64,000 bases of DNA from JACKII01 sp963974445 (GTDB lineage: Bacteria; Pseudomonadota; Alphaproteobacteria; Bin95): assembly GCA_963974445.1 (NCBI GenBank), contig CAXBDI010000001.1, positions 19,576-83,575 of the forward strand, in the 5' to 3' direction. Both the position numbers and the translations under genes were made by a program. The notes below the pieces were generated by a model. That model did not search any database, was not told the DNA's origin, and worked only from the letters and a program-made list of their open reading frames with translations. Of the stretch, positions 25,242 through 33,429 are shown piece after piece; position 1 is the stretch's first letter, and each line of letters starts with the position of its first letter.

Positions 25242-26155
25242 CAGACCTTCTCCACTTCCGGGCGGCCCAGCAGGCCGGTCGGCCGGAACAGCAGCACCAG
25301 CACCAGGATGGCGAAGGCGGCGACGTCTTTGTATTCCGTGGTGAAGTAGCCGGCCCAGAACGCCTCGATCAGGCCGATCAGCAGCCCGCCCAGCATGGCG
25401 CCCGGCAGGGAGCCGATGCCGCCCAGCACCGCCGCCGTGAAGGCTTTCAAGCCCGCGAGGAAGCCGATGAAAAAGTCGATGACGCCATAATAGAGCAGGA
25501 ACATCATGCCGGCGATCGCCGCCAGCCCGGCGCCGGTGACAAAGGTTAGGGAGATGGTGCGGTCGACATCCACCCCCAGCAGCCCGGCCATGGTGCGGTC
25601 CTGCTCGCACGCCCGTTGCGAGCGGCCGAAACTGGAGCGCTCGATCAGCATCCAGAACGCCACCATCAGCGCCAGCGTCAATCCTACGATCAGCATTTGC
25701 ATGTAGGATAGCACGACGGTGAAGCCGTCCCGCTCCATCAACACCACGCCGCCGGAGATGATCGGTTGCAGCGTCTTCACCCGCGCGCCCTGCAGCAATT
25801 GCACATAGTTCTGCAGGAAGATCGACATGCCGATGGCGCTGATCAGCGGCGCCAGCCGGAACGAGCCGCGCAACGGCCGGTAGGCCAGCCGCTCCACCGT
25901 CCAGCCATAGGCGGCAGTGAAGATCATCGATGTGGCCAGCATGATCAGCAGCAGCAGCGGTACGAACGCGATGCCGGTCGCCGTCACCGCCAAAAAGGCG
26001 ATCAGGGCGACGAACGCGCCGATCATGAACACCTCGCCATGGGCAAAGTTGATCATGCCGATAATGCCGTAGACCATGGTGTAGCCGATGGCGATCAGTC
26101 CATAGATCGATCCCAGCGTCAGCCCATTGATCAACTGTTGCGCAAAATACTCCAT
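25241..26155 (-). CDS. livH: Branched-chain amino acid type ABC transporter permease LivH
   Basis: LivH is the partner permease. The 304 residues start MEYFAQQLINGLTLGSIYGL and contain GYTMVYGIIGMINFAHGEVF, the EAA-like QRACEQDRTMAGLLGVDVDR and ATGFTAAVLGGIGSLPGA-type residues (KAFTAAVLGGIGSLPGAMLG). Eight membrane helices are likely. It is the first gene of the operon. No periplasmic binding protein gene is adjacent, so the substrate-binding subunit must be encoded elsewhere. Confidence 0.93.
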   Translation of the reverse strand: MEYFAQQLINGLTLGSIYGLIAIGYTMVYGIIGMINFAHGEVFMIGAFVALIAFLAVTATGIAFVPLLLLIMLATSMIFTAAYGWTVERLAYRPLRGSFRLAPLISAIGMSIFLQNYVQLLQGARVKTLQPIISGGVVLMERDGFTVVLSYMQMLIVGLTLALMVAFWMLIERSSFGRSQRACEQDRTMAGLLGVDVDRTISLTFVTGAGLAAIAGMMFLLYYGVIDFFIGFLAGLKAFTAAVLGGIGSLPGAMLGGLLIGLIEAFWAGYFTTEYKDVAAFAILVLVLLFRPTGLLGRPEVEKV

Positions 26156-26411
26156 GGAGCCTTGCGATCCTGTTCTGTATGTGACGGGGCCGTCGAGGGC
26201 CGGATGTTAGTCGGCCGCCGCAACCCTTCTCGATACCGGTGATCCATTAAAGCCTATGGCTGTGCTCCGAAACAGAAAAACAATCGACACACCGCCGTCA
26301 CGCGCCGGGCTGAGCAAGCCGCCGCACGATATTGTGACCGGATACCCCATACCGTTGCCACCAACCCCTCCCATTTTCAAACCTCGACTATTCAAGAGGA
26401 TCACCCGAGAT

Positions 26412-26668
26412 ATGCGGTTACGGCAATTGGCTTTGACGGCGGCTGCCCTGCTTCTGAGCGGGCCGGCGCTCGCCCAGGCGGATGGTTTGAAGACGGCGGT
26501 ACGCCGATTGTCGAGGCCAGCACCTTCTATCCGGCAGAAGGCTATCACCAGGACTATTACGTTAAGAACCCGCTCAGTTATCGCTACTATCGCTGGGGTT
26601 GCGGCCGCAACCAGCGGGTCGAGGAGTTGTGGGGCGAGGCGGCCTATACCGGCATCCCGAATCATTGA
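26412..26668 (+). pseudogene. msrA: Wrecked exported methionine sulfoxide reductase A (msrA remnant)
   Basis: An ATG at 26412 opens a clear signal peptide, MRLRQLALTAAALLLSGPAL then AQA. About 70 bases later the frame changes. In the frame starting at 26483 the reading is WFEDGGTPIVEASTFYPAEG, then YHQDYYVKNPLSYRYYRWGC, then GRNQRVEELWG, ending at TGA 26666-26668. That is the MsrA C-terminus. The catalytic N-terminal GCFWG region and roughly 120 residues between the two pieces are missing. The natural product would have been a periplasmic repair enzyme. A sequencing error cannot explain this, since both a frame change and a large deletion are needed. Confidence 0.82.
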
Positions 26669-26797
26669 CTCTAGCCAGCCGACTAAAGTGCTAGCGGCCC
26701 GGCGCTCTGTGAGTGGCTTTGCAGCGCGAAATCCGGCTATAGTGCGTGGCTGAAACCCAATTCTTGGACAACGTTCCAACCGGAAGGCATCGCCACT

Positions 26798-28027
26798 ATG
26801 AACCAGACTGTACAAGCACCGGCTCCCACCGCATCCGGGAAATCCGCGTCGAAATTGCCGCCATTCGACTGGGCCGATCCGCTGATGCTCTATGGCGGGC
26901 TCTCCGAAGACGAGCGCATGACATACGACATGGCCAAGCGCTTCGCCGATGAGGAATTGCTGCCGGGCGTGCTGGAGGCGAACCGCAACCAGACCTTCGA
27001 CCGTGGTATTTACAAGAAATTCGGCCAAGCTGGCTTCTTGGGAATCGGGTTGGAGGGCTATGGCTGCCCCGGCGGCACCGCCGTCATGTACGGCCTGGTC
27101 GCCCGCGCGATTGAGGGCTGCGACAGCGCCTATCGCAGCGCCATGAGCGTGCAGTCGTCACTGGTGATGTATCCGATCTACACCTACGGCACCGAAGACC
27201 AGAAGAACCGCTTTCTGCCGAAGTTGGCGAGCGGCGAGTTCGTCGGCGCGTTCGGCCTGACCGAGCCGGACCACGGCTCCGACGCTGGCGGCCTGAAAAC
27301 CCGGGCGAAGAAGGTGGACGGCGGCTGGCAGTTGAACGGCGCCAAGATGTGGATCACCTCCTCGCCCATCGCCGACGTGTTCGTCATCTGGGCCAAGGAC
27401 GACAACAACGACATCCGCGGCTATATCGTCGAACGCGGCATGGAGGGCCTGTCGACGCCGAAGATCGAAGGCAAGTTCTCGCTGCGCGCCTCGCCGACCG
27501 GCGAGATCGTCATGGACAACGTGTTCGTGCCCGATGCGAACTACATGCCGAACACAAAAGGCCTGGGCGGGCCGTTCGGTTGCCTGAACAAGGCGCGCTA
27601 CGGCATTTCCTGGGGCGCGATGGGTGCGGCTGAAAGCTGCTTCCATGCCTCCCGCGAATACACCATGGACCGCAAGGCGTTCGGCCGGCCGCTCGCTGCC
27701 AACCAGTTGATCCAGAAGAAACTGGCGGACATGCTGACGGAGATCACGCTGGGGCTGCAAGCCTCGTTGCAACTCGGCCGCCTGATGGACGAGGGCGCCG
27801 CGGCGCCGGCGGCGATCAGCCTCGTGAAGCGCAACAATTGCTGCAAGGCGCTGGATATCGCCCGGGTCGCCCGCGACATGCATGGCGGCAACGGCATCCA
27901 CGACGAATACCACGTCATCCGCCACATGATGAACCTGGAAGCTGTCAACACCTACGAGGGCACCCAAGACGTGCATGCCCTGATCCTTGGCCGCGCCATC
28001 ACCGGCATGCAGGCGTTCGGCGGGTAA
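26798..28027 (+). CDS. gcdH: Glutaryl-CoA dehydrogenase-type acyl-CoA dehydrogenase
   Basis: GcdH oxidatively decarboxylates glutaryl-CoA to crotonyl-CoA in lysine/tryptophan breakdown, using FAD. The 409-residue protein follows the GcdH pattern closely: FDWADPLMLYGGLSEDERMT, SAYRSAMSVQSSLVMYPIYT, FGLTEPDHGSDAGGLKTRAK, WITSSPIADVFVIWAKDD and GPFGCLNKARYGISWGAMGA. The catalytic base is Glu387 in NTYEGTQDVHALILGRAITG. A TATAGT near 26740 could be the -10 box. It converges on the acyl-CoA carboxyltransferase gene, 37 bp away. Confidence 0.92.
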   Translation: MNQTVQAPAPTASGKSASKLPPFDWADPLMLYGGLSEDERMTYDMAKRFADEELLPGVLEANRNQTFDRGIYKKFGQAGFLGIGLEGYGCPGGTAVMYGLVARAIEGCDSAYRSAMSVQSSLVMYPIYTYGTEDQKNRFLPKLASGEFVGAFGLTEPDHGSDAGGLKTRAKKVDGGWQLNGAKMWITSSPIADVFVIWAKDDNNDIRGYIVERGMEGLSTPKIEGKFSLRASPTGEIVMDNVFVPDANYMPNTKGLGGPFGCLNKARYGISWGAMGAAESCFHASREYTMDRKAFGRPLAANQLIQKKLADMLTEITLGLQASLQLGRLMDEGAAAPAAISLVKRNNCCKALDIARVARDMHGGNGIHDEYHVIRHMMNLEAVNTYEGTQDVHALILGRAITGMQAFGG

Positions 28028-28064
28028 AGAGGGAAGCGGCGGCGTCTCGAACGCTGCCCGTTGT

Positions 28065-29618
28065 TCAGGGGCGCAGGCCGAAGCGGCGCTCGCCGGGGGT
28101 GCGCAACGGCGCTGCCAGGTTTGCGAACTCCTCCAGCAGGCCGCGGGTCTTGCGCGGGTCGATGATTTCCTCGATCCAGAAAGCCTCCGCTGTGCGGAAT
28201 GGTGAGCGCATTTTTTCGAGCCGCTCCTGAATGGCCGCCAACTCGGCCGCCGGGTCGTCGGCGGCGTTGACCTCCGCCCGGTAGGCCGCTTCGATACCGC
28301 CTTCCAGGGGCAACGAGCCCCAGAATCCGCTGGGCCAGGCATAGCGCATTGCCAGCCGCCCGACCGGCACATGCGCACCGCCGGCGACGCCGAAGGCGTT
28401 GCGCACGACGATGGCGCACCAGGGCGTCGTCGATTGGTTGATCGCCGCCATCGCCCGCACGCCATGGCGGATCGTGCCAGCCTCCTCCGCCTCCTTGCCG
28501 ATCAGGAATCCGGGGCAGTCCGCCAGATAGATCACCGGCAGGTGAAATGTCTCGGCCAAGTCTACATGGCGCACGATCTTCTGGCAGGCGTCCGAGGTCC
28601 AGGCGCCGCCGTAGTGATAGGGGTCGCTCGCCAGGATGGCGACCGGCCAGCCGTCGATCCGGGCCAGGCCGGCGATGATCGAGCGGCCAAAGTTCGGCGC
28701 GATCTCAAAGAAAGTGCCCTCGTCGACCATCCGGGTGATGATCGGGCGCATGCGGTAGGCCTGCCGCCGGGCCTTCGGCACCGCCTGCATTAGCGGCTCC
28801 TGATCGAGGGCCGGGATCGGTTCGGCCCGCGGTGGCGCCTCGTAGACTGAATTCGGCAGGTAGGAGAGGAAGCGCCGCGCGGCCTCGAACGCCTCCGCCT
28901 CGTCGGCGACCGCGTTGTCAACGCCGCCGGCCCGCGTCTGTACGCGCCAGCCGCCCAACTCGGTCTTCGAGAGGTCCTGGCCGATACCCTTCACCACCGG
29001 CGGTCCGGCGACGAACATCGCCGAGGTGTCCTTGGTCATCACCGAGAAATGGCTGGCCGCCACCCGCGCCGCGCCCAGGCCCGCCACCGAGCCGAGGCCG
29101 AGCGCCACCACCGGCACCGTCGCCAGATTGGCGGCGACCAAATCGAAACGGCTGGAGGTGCCTTGCCCGCCCGGCAGGTTGGCCCGGCCCGTGGTCTCGA
29201 TGGTACGCACCGAGCCGCCGCCGCCGGAGCCCTCGATCATGCGGATGATCGGCAGCCGCAACTCGTTCGCCATTTGCTCGGCAAGCTGCGGCTTGGCCTT
29301 GATCGTCGCATCGGCGGAGCCGCCGCGCACGGTGAAGTCGTCGCCGCACACAACCACCGGGCGACCGTTGATCTTGGCCCGCCCGAACACGCAGTTGGAG
29401 GCCGTGAGGTGGACCAGATCATTGTTCGCGTCGTATTCCGCCTTGCCGGCAATGGCGCCGAGCTCGTGGAAGGAGCCGGGATCGGCCAGTTGATCCACCC
29501 GCTCGCGCACCGTCAGGCGGCCGCCATCGTGCTGGCGTTTGATCTTGTCGGCGCCGCCCATTTGCCGGGCCATGGCCTCACGCCGCGCAAGTTCGTCCAG
29601 TTCTGGCTGCCAGGTCAT
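28065..29618 (-). CDS. Acyl-CoA carboxylase beta (carboxyltransferase) subunit
   Basis: The 517-residue product has the two crotonase-fold carboxyltransferase halves. The first has HDGGRLTVRERVDQLADPGS, then VVVCGDDFTVRGGSADATIK and MIEGSGGGGSVRTIE. The second has RMVDEGTFFEIAPNFGRSII, LADCPGFLIGKEAEEAGTIR and FGVAGGAHV. The enzyme transfers carboxyl from biotin to an acyl-CoA. The biotin carboxylase/carrier partner is not in the window, so substrate (propionyl-, methylcrotonyl-, geranyl- or other) is undetermined. The pairing with gcdH, convergent not co-transcribed, gives little extra information. Confidence 0.85.
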   Translation of the reverse strand: MTWQPELDELARREAMARQMGGADKIKRQHDGGRLTVRERVDQLADPGSFHELGAIAGKAEYDANNDLVHLTASNCVFGRAKINGRPVVVCGDDFTVRGGSADATIKAKPQLAEQMANELRLPIIRMIEGSGGGGSVRTIETTGRANLPGGQGTSSRFDLVAANLATVPVVALGLGSVAGLGAARVAASHFSVMTKDTSAMFVAGPPVVKGIGQDLSKTELGGWRVQTRAGGVDNAVADEAEAFEAARRFLSYLPNSVYEAPPRAEPIPALDQEPLMQAVPKARRQAYRMRPIITRMVDEGTFFEIAPNFGRSIIAGLARIDGWPVAILASDPYHYGGAWTSDACQKIVRHVDLAETFHLPVIYLADCPGFLIGKEAEEAGTIRHGVRAMAAINQSTTPWCAIVVRNAFGVAGGAHVPVGRLAMRYAWPSGFWGSLPLEGGIEAAYRAEVNAADDPAAELAAIQERLEKMRSPFRTAEAFWIEEIIDPRKTRGLLEEFANLAAPLRTPGERRFGLRP

Positions 29619-29769
29619 AAAGTGCGGTCCCGCTGCAATAAGGTGAAGTCGATGGCCATTTTAGATGGCTCAAGGCGTTACACCAGATCATTTTGCCCAG
29701 CCATGCGGCAAGTGCATAGCTGGGCGGCGATAATTGCTCTCCAATTGAGCGGCAATTCTGTCATTGTTA

Positions 29770-29915
29770 AATTGCGTTGTCGGTTGACGGCAGCGTTGTT
29801 CGGTGATCTGCGCTGCTTCTTGCGGCTCTCGATCCGGACGCGTCTCCCAGACGTTAAGCCTCCCTGTTCTGACTTCGCCGGGCCTCTTGCATAAGAGGTC
29901 CGGCCTTTTCTTTTT
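29770..29915 (+). ncRNA. Candidate small RNA ending at a strong terminator
   Basis: No protein gene on the + strand lies within 1.8 kb upstream of the terminator at 29877, so the terminator needs another transcript. A TTGACG at about 29781 could be the -35. The segment before the hairpin contains TTAAGCCTCCCTGTT, whose CCTCCC could pair with Shine-Dalgarno sequences, as in several alphaproteobacterial small RNAs. The 5' end is a guess. I could not match it to 6S RNA, SRP RNA or tmRNA. Confidence 0.35.
29877..29915 (+). terminator. Rho-independent terminator
   Basis: The 12-bp arms GCCGGGCCTCTT and AAGAGGTCCGGC (one G-U pair) enclose loop GCAT and are followed by CTTTTCTTTTT. It acts on the + strand, 115 bp before pgi. 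Confidence 0.88.
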
Positions 29916-30029
29916 GGGGATGGGCCCGCAGCGGCGAACCTCTCCGCCGACGTGCGCGCGAATCGGTAGTATGATAAGCTCATAATATCATAGCCCGCGA
30001 TAGCCGAACCAACGAGGATGCCGCCGACA

Positions 30030-31331
30030 ATGTACACGCAGACCATTGACGGTTGTATGGCTGACGTCATCGGCGACGCCGGATTGACGCCCGCCCAGCT
30101 AAACGAATGGCTCGCCAAGGCGGATTGGGGCCTCGGCCTGTTGCGCAAGGGCCACCGCGACGGTTCTCTGCCGCTGGTGCTGCTGCCGGAACGGCGCGAC
30201 GATGTTCCGATGATCGAAGATCGGGCCTCCCATCACCGCGAGCGGGCGGACACGGTCGTTGTCTTGGGAACCGGCGGCTCCAGTCTGGGCGGACAGGCGC
30301 TGTATTCGCTGGCCGATGCCGGCTTCGGGCCGAGCGGCGATTCTCCGCGCATCGTCTTTCTCGACAATATCGATCCGCACACCTTCGACCATCTGTTCCG
30401 CAGCGTCGACCTGGCGCGAACCGACTTCATCGTCATCTCGAAGTCCGGCGGTACCGCTGAAACCTTGGCGCAGGCGATTGTCTGTATCGAGGCCCTGCTG
30501 GAAGGTGAGGACGAAGCCAATATCGGCGACCATTTCACCGTGATTACCGAGCCGAAACCGTCGCCACTCTCCACGTTGGCGCAGCACTACGGCATGGCTG
30601 TCCTGCCGCACGACCGTGGCATAGGCGGGCGCTATTCTGCTCTCTCCGTCGTGGGGCTGTTGCCGGCGGCGATAGCCGGGCTGGACCCTGTCAATATCCG
30701 CTCCGGCGCGGAATCGGTGGTGGCCGATATCCTGTCGGGCGACCGCTGCCCCGCGGCCCTTGGCGCGGCGGTGCAGTGCGGGCTGACAAAGGTTAGCGGC
30801 GTCACCGCCTCCATTCTGATGCCGTACAGCGACCGGCTGGCGGCGCTTGGCCTCTGGTATCGCCAATTGTGGGCCGAATCGCTGGGCAAGAATGGCGAAG
30901 GCACGCTGCCGGTGCGGGCTGTCGGGGCCGTCGATCAGCACAGCCAGCTTCAGCTTTATCTGGACGGGCCGCGCGACAAGCTGTTTTCCGTCGTGCAAGG
31001 CCCCGTCGCCGGCACGGGGCGGGTGATGCGCGCCGCGTTGGCGGGTGACAAGGGCGACCTCGGCTACCTCGACGGGCGCAGCATGGGCGACCTGTTCGAT
31101 GTTATGCAGCGCGCGACACCGGACACGCTGATCAAGAATGGCTGTCCAACCCGTATCCTGTCGCTGGATCGGGTGGACGAGGATGGGCTGGGCGCTTTGC
31201 TGATGCATTTCATGGCGGAAACGATCATCGCCGCCGGCATGCTGGGCGTCGATCCCTTCGACCAGCCGGCGGTGGAGCAGGGCAAGGTGTTGGCGCGTCA
31301 ATACCTCGGCGAGATTGCGCCGCGCCGGTAA
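30030..31331 (+). CDS. pgi: Glucose-6-phosphate isomerase
   Basis: Pgi interconverts glucose-6-P and fructose-6-P. From the ATG at 30030 it has 433 residues; the ATG at 30018 directly abuts its GAGG, leaving no spacing, so 30030 is preferred. Family features are VVVLGTGGSSLGGQALYS (sugar-phosphate-binding loop), FIVISKSGGTAETLAQAIV (SIS domain), GIGGRYSALSVVGLLPAAIA and QLWAESLGKNGEGTLPVRAV. The short length is typical of alphaproteobacterial and archaeal-like Pgi rather than the 550-residue form. mutL follows after 9 bp. Confidence 0.93.
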   Translation: MYTQTIDGCMADVIGDAGLTPAQLNEWLAKADWGLGLLRKGHRDGSLPLVLLPERRDDVPMIEDRASHHRERADTVVVLGTGGSSLGGQALYSLADAGFGPSGDSPRIVFLDNIDPHTFDHLFRSVDLARTDFIVISKSGGTAETLAQAIVCIEALLEGEDEANIGDHFTVITEPKPSPLSTLAQHYGMAVLPHDRGIGGRYSALSVVGLLPAAIAGLDPVNIRSGAESVVADILSGDRCPAALGAAVQCGLTKVSGVTASILMPYSDRLAALGLWYRQLWAESLGKNGEGTLPVRAVGAVDQHSQLQLYLDGPRDKLFSVVQGPVAGTGRVMRAALAGDKGDLGYLDGRSMGDLFDVMQRATPDTLIKNGCPTRILSLDRVDEDGLGALLMHFMAETIIAAGMLGVDPFDQPAVEQGKVLARQYLGEIAPRR

Positions 31332-31340
31332 GGTTCGCAT

Positions 31341-33176
31341 ATGCCCATGAGCATCCGCCTCCTGCCCGAAGTTCTGGTCAATCAAATCGCCGCCGGCGAG
31401 GTGATCGAACGCCCGGCTGCCGTCGTCAAGGAGTTGGTCGAGAACGCGCTTGACGCTGGCGCCTCGCGCATCGAGGTGACGATCCGCGACGGCGGCAAGG
31501 CGCAGATTTCCGTGCGCGACGACGGACGTGGCGTGACGGCGGACGAGTTGGCGCTGGCAGTGCAGCGGCACGCGACCTCGAAACTGCCGGACGACGACCT
31601 GGTCCATATCCGCACCCTCGGCTTTCGCGGCGAGGCGCTGCCGTCTATTGGCGCGGTGGCGCGGCTGTCGATAGTCTCACGTACGGCGGATGCCGACGAC
31701 GCCTGGTCTGTGGCGGTCGAAGGCGGGCGGGTCGGCGAGATCGCGCCGGCAGCCCTGACCCATGGCACGCTGGTGGAGGTGCGCGACCTGTTCTTCGCCA
31801 CGCCGGCCCGGCTGAAATTCCTGAAGACCGCCCGCGTCGAAAGCGGCCAGGCGCAGGACCATTTGCGCCGGCTGGCGATGGCCTCACCCGCGGTCGCCTT
31901 CCACTTGCGCGATGAGACGCGGGACTTGCTGAAGCTGCCAGCCTGCGCCGGACCGGAGGCGCAGAAGGCGCGGCTTGCCGCCGTCTTGGGCCGTGATTTT
32001 GGCGCCAATGCCGTTCCGGTCTTGGCGGAGCGTGAGGGTTTGCGCCTCTCCGGCCAGATCGGCCTGCCGACCTATCACCGTGCCACCACCGCCAGCCAGT
32101 ACCTGTTCGTCAATGGCCGGGCGGTGCGCGACCGGCTGCTGCTCGGCGCGCTGAAGGGCGGCTATGAGGATATGATCCCGCGTGGGCGCTATCCCGTGGT
32201 CGCCCTGTTCATCGACGTGGATGCGGAGGCGGTGGACGTCAACGTGCATCCGGCCAAAGCGGAAGTACGCTTTCGCGACGCCGCGGCGGTGCGCGGGCTG
32301 CTGGTGGCCGGCGTGCGCCAGGCACTCGATGCGGCCGGGTTTCGGGCGTCGGCGACTGTCGGCGCGGCCACACTCGGCGCATTCCGACCGGGCGGTGGTG
32401 GCGGCGGTTCGGCGGGTGCTGGCAGCCTCGCCCACCTGTTCTCTCCGCAATACAGGGCGACGGCGTTGCCGCAGGCGGTGGCGGAGCAGGCCGCCGCGTT
32501 TCAGGCCCCGCAGCCGGTCGCCGGCAGCCCGCTGGCAGCCCCCGCCGCCGGTGACAACGTCGCCGATCTCGCGGGCGCCGGCACACCGCCTGAGGACTTC
32601 CCCCTCGGCGCGGCCAGGGCGCAGGTGCATGGCACCTATATCGTCGCTCAGACCGGCGATGGCGTCGTCATCGTCGACCAGCACGCCGCGCACGAGCGCC
32701 TGGTGCTGGAGCGCATGAAGAAGGCACTGGCGAACGGCGGCGTCGCCCGTCAGGCGCTGCTGCTGCCGGAGGTGGTGGAGTTGGAACCCGCCGCAGCCGA
32801 CCGCCTGATCGACCGCAGTCACGAACTGGCTGACCTCGGCCTGGTGATCGAGGCGTTCGGCCATGGCGCTGTGGTGGTGCGGGAGACGCCGGCGCTGCTG
32901 GGCCATACCGATTGCGCTGGCCTGGTCCGCGATCTTGCCGACGAACTCGCCTCCTGGGACTCGACCCACGGCTTGCAGAATAGGCTGGACGCAGTCGCCG
33001 GCACCATGGCCTGTCACGGCAGCGTCCGCGCCGGGCGCAGCCTCAACATGGCGGAGATGAACGCCTTGCTGCGCGAGATGGAGGTCACGCCCCACTCCGG
33101 CCAATGCAACCACGGCCGCCCGACCTATGTCGAGTTGAAGCTGGCCGATATCGAGCGGCTGTTCGCACGGCGGTGA
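31341..33176 (+). CDS. mutL: DNA mismatch repair protein MutL (endonuclease type)
   Basis: MutL couples mismatch recognition to strand incision. The 611-residue product has the GHKL ATPase motifs ELVENALDAGASRIEV, VRDDGRGVTADE, QRHATSKL and TLGFRGEALPSIGAVARL. After a Gly/Ala-rich linker (about 340-420) the C-terminal domain carries DQHAAHERLVLE from residue 446. This matches the metal-binding DQHA(X)2E(X)4E motif of nicking MutL proteins. MACHGSVRAG and QCNHGRPTYVEL complete the site. Organisms with this type lack MutH. The alternative ATG at 31347 is equally good. Confidence 0.96.
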   Translation: MPMSIRLLPEVLVNQIAAGEVIERPAAVVKELVENALDAGASRIEVTIRDGGKAQISVRDDGRGVTADELALAVQRHATSKLPDDDLVHIRTLGFRGEALPSIGAVARLSIVSRTADADDAWSVAVEGGRVGEIAPAALTHGTLVEVRDLFFATPARLKFLKTARVESGQAQDHLRRLAMASPAVAFHLRDETRDLLKLPACAGPEAQKARLAAVLGRDFGANAVPVLAEREGLRLSGQIGLPTYHRATTASQYLFVNGRAVRDRLLLGALKGGYEDMIPRGRYPVVALFIDVDAEAVDVNVHPAKAEVRFRDAAAVRGLLVAGVRQALDAAGFRASATVGAATLGAFRPGGGGGGSAGAGSLAHLFSPQYRATALPQAVAEQAAAFQAPQPVAGSPLAAPAAGDNVADLAGAGTPPEDFPLGAARAQVHGTYIVAQTGDGVVIVDQHAAHERLVLERMKKALANGGVARQALLLPEVVELEPAAADRLIDRSHELADLGLVIEAFGHGAVVVRETPALLGHTDCAGLVRDLADELASWDSTHGLQNRLDAVAGTMACHGSVRAGRSLNMAEMNALLREMEVTPHSGQCNHGRPTYVELKLADIERLFARR

Positions 33177-33215
33177 AAGGCAGAGCCATATCGATTGGAA
33201 ACCCTTCCATTTCTT

Positions 33216-33307
33216 CCCGGACTTGATCCGGGATCCATGCCAGAGCGGTTATTCCGAGTCCGGACTTGCACTTGGCTCTCAGGCGTGGACCCCGGGTCAA
33301 GCCCGGG
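33216..33307. repeat. Inverted pair of a short interspersed repeat
   Basis: CCCGGACTTGATCCGGGATC at 33216-33241 recurs in reverse complement at 33283-33307 (CCCGGGCTTGACCCGGGGTC when read on the minus strand). A degenerate third unit lies between them near 33258. Each unit is itself palindromic around the CTTGA. Similar single units are at 38638-38661 and 44411-44435. The pair occupies the gap between mutL and the dehydrogenase gene and could fold in the mutL 3' region. Confidence 0.75.
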
Positions 33308-33429
33308 GAGGAGAGAAATGATGGATGGGTGGAGGACTTCAGTCCCGGGCTAAGGCGCGATAGCCAGCGGCATCGCAGCTTTGTATGCTAGCGTCGAGAG
33401 GGATTTTTCAACGGGTGAGGAACGATCAA

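Larger units (their letters stand above)
29619..30029. other. Intergenic region upstream of pgi
   Basis: This 411-base stretch between the divergent carboxyltransferase and pgi genes holds no protein gene I accept. It carries the strong plus-strand terminator at 29877-29915, with a candidate small RNA before it. About 110 bases after the terminator would hold the pgi promoter. Confidence 0.6.

Noticed and set aside
25242..25610. N-terminal extension of livM
   Set aside because: It overlaps livH fully; ATG at 25241 fits the family and the overlap pattern.
26207..27028. 273-codon minus-strand frame over the msrA relic and gcdH start
   Set aside because: No motif; conflicts with gcdH and with the MsrA tail on the + strand.
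29770..29915. 6S RNA, SRP RNA or tmRNA identity for the candidate small RNA
   Set aside because: No matching conserved core or pairing could be drawn; left as unassigned.
30099..31607. 502-codon frame antisense to pgi and mutL
   Set aside because: Shadow of two strong genes, with no motifs.
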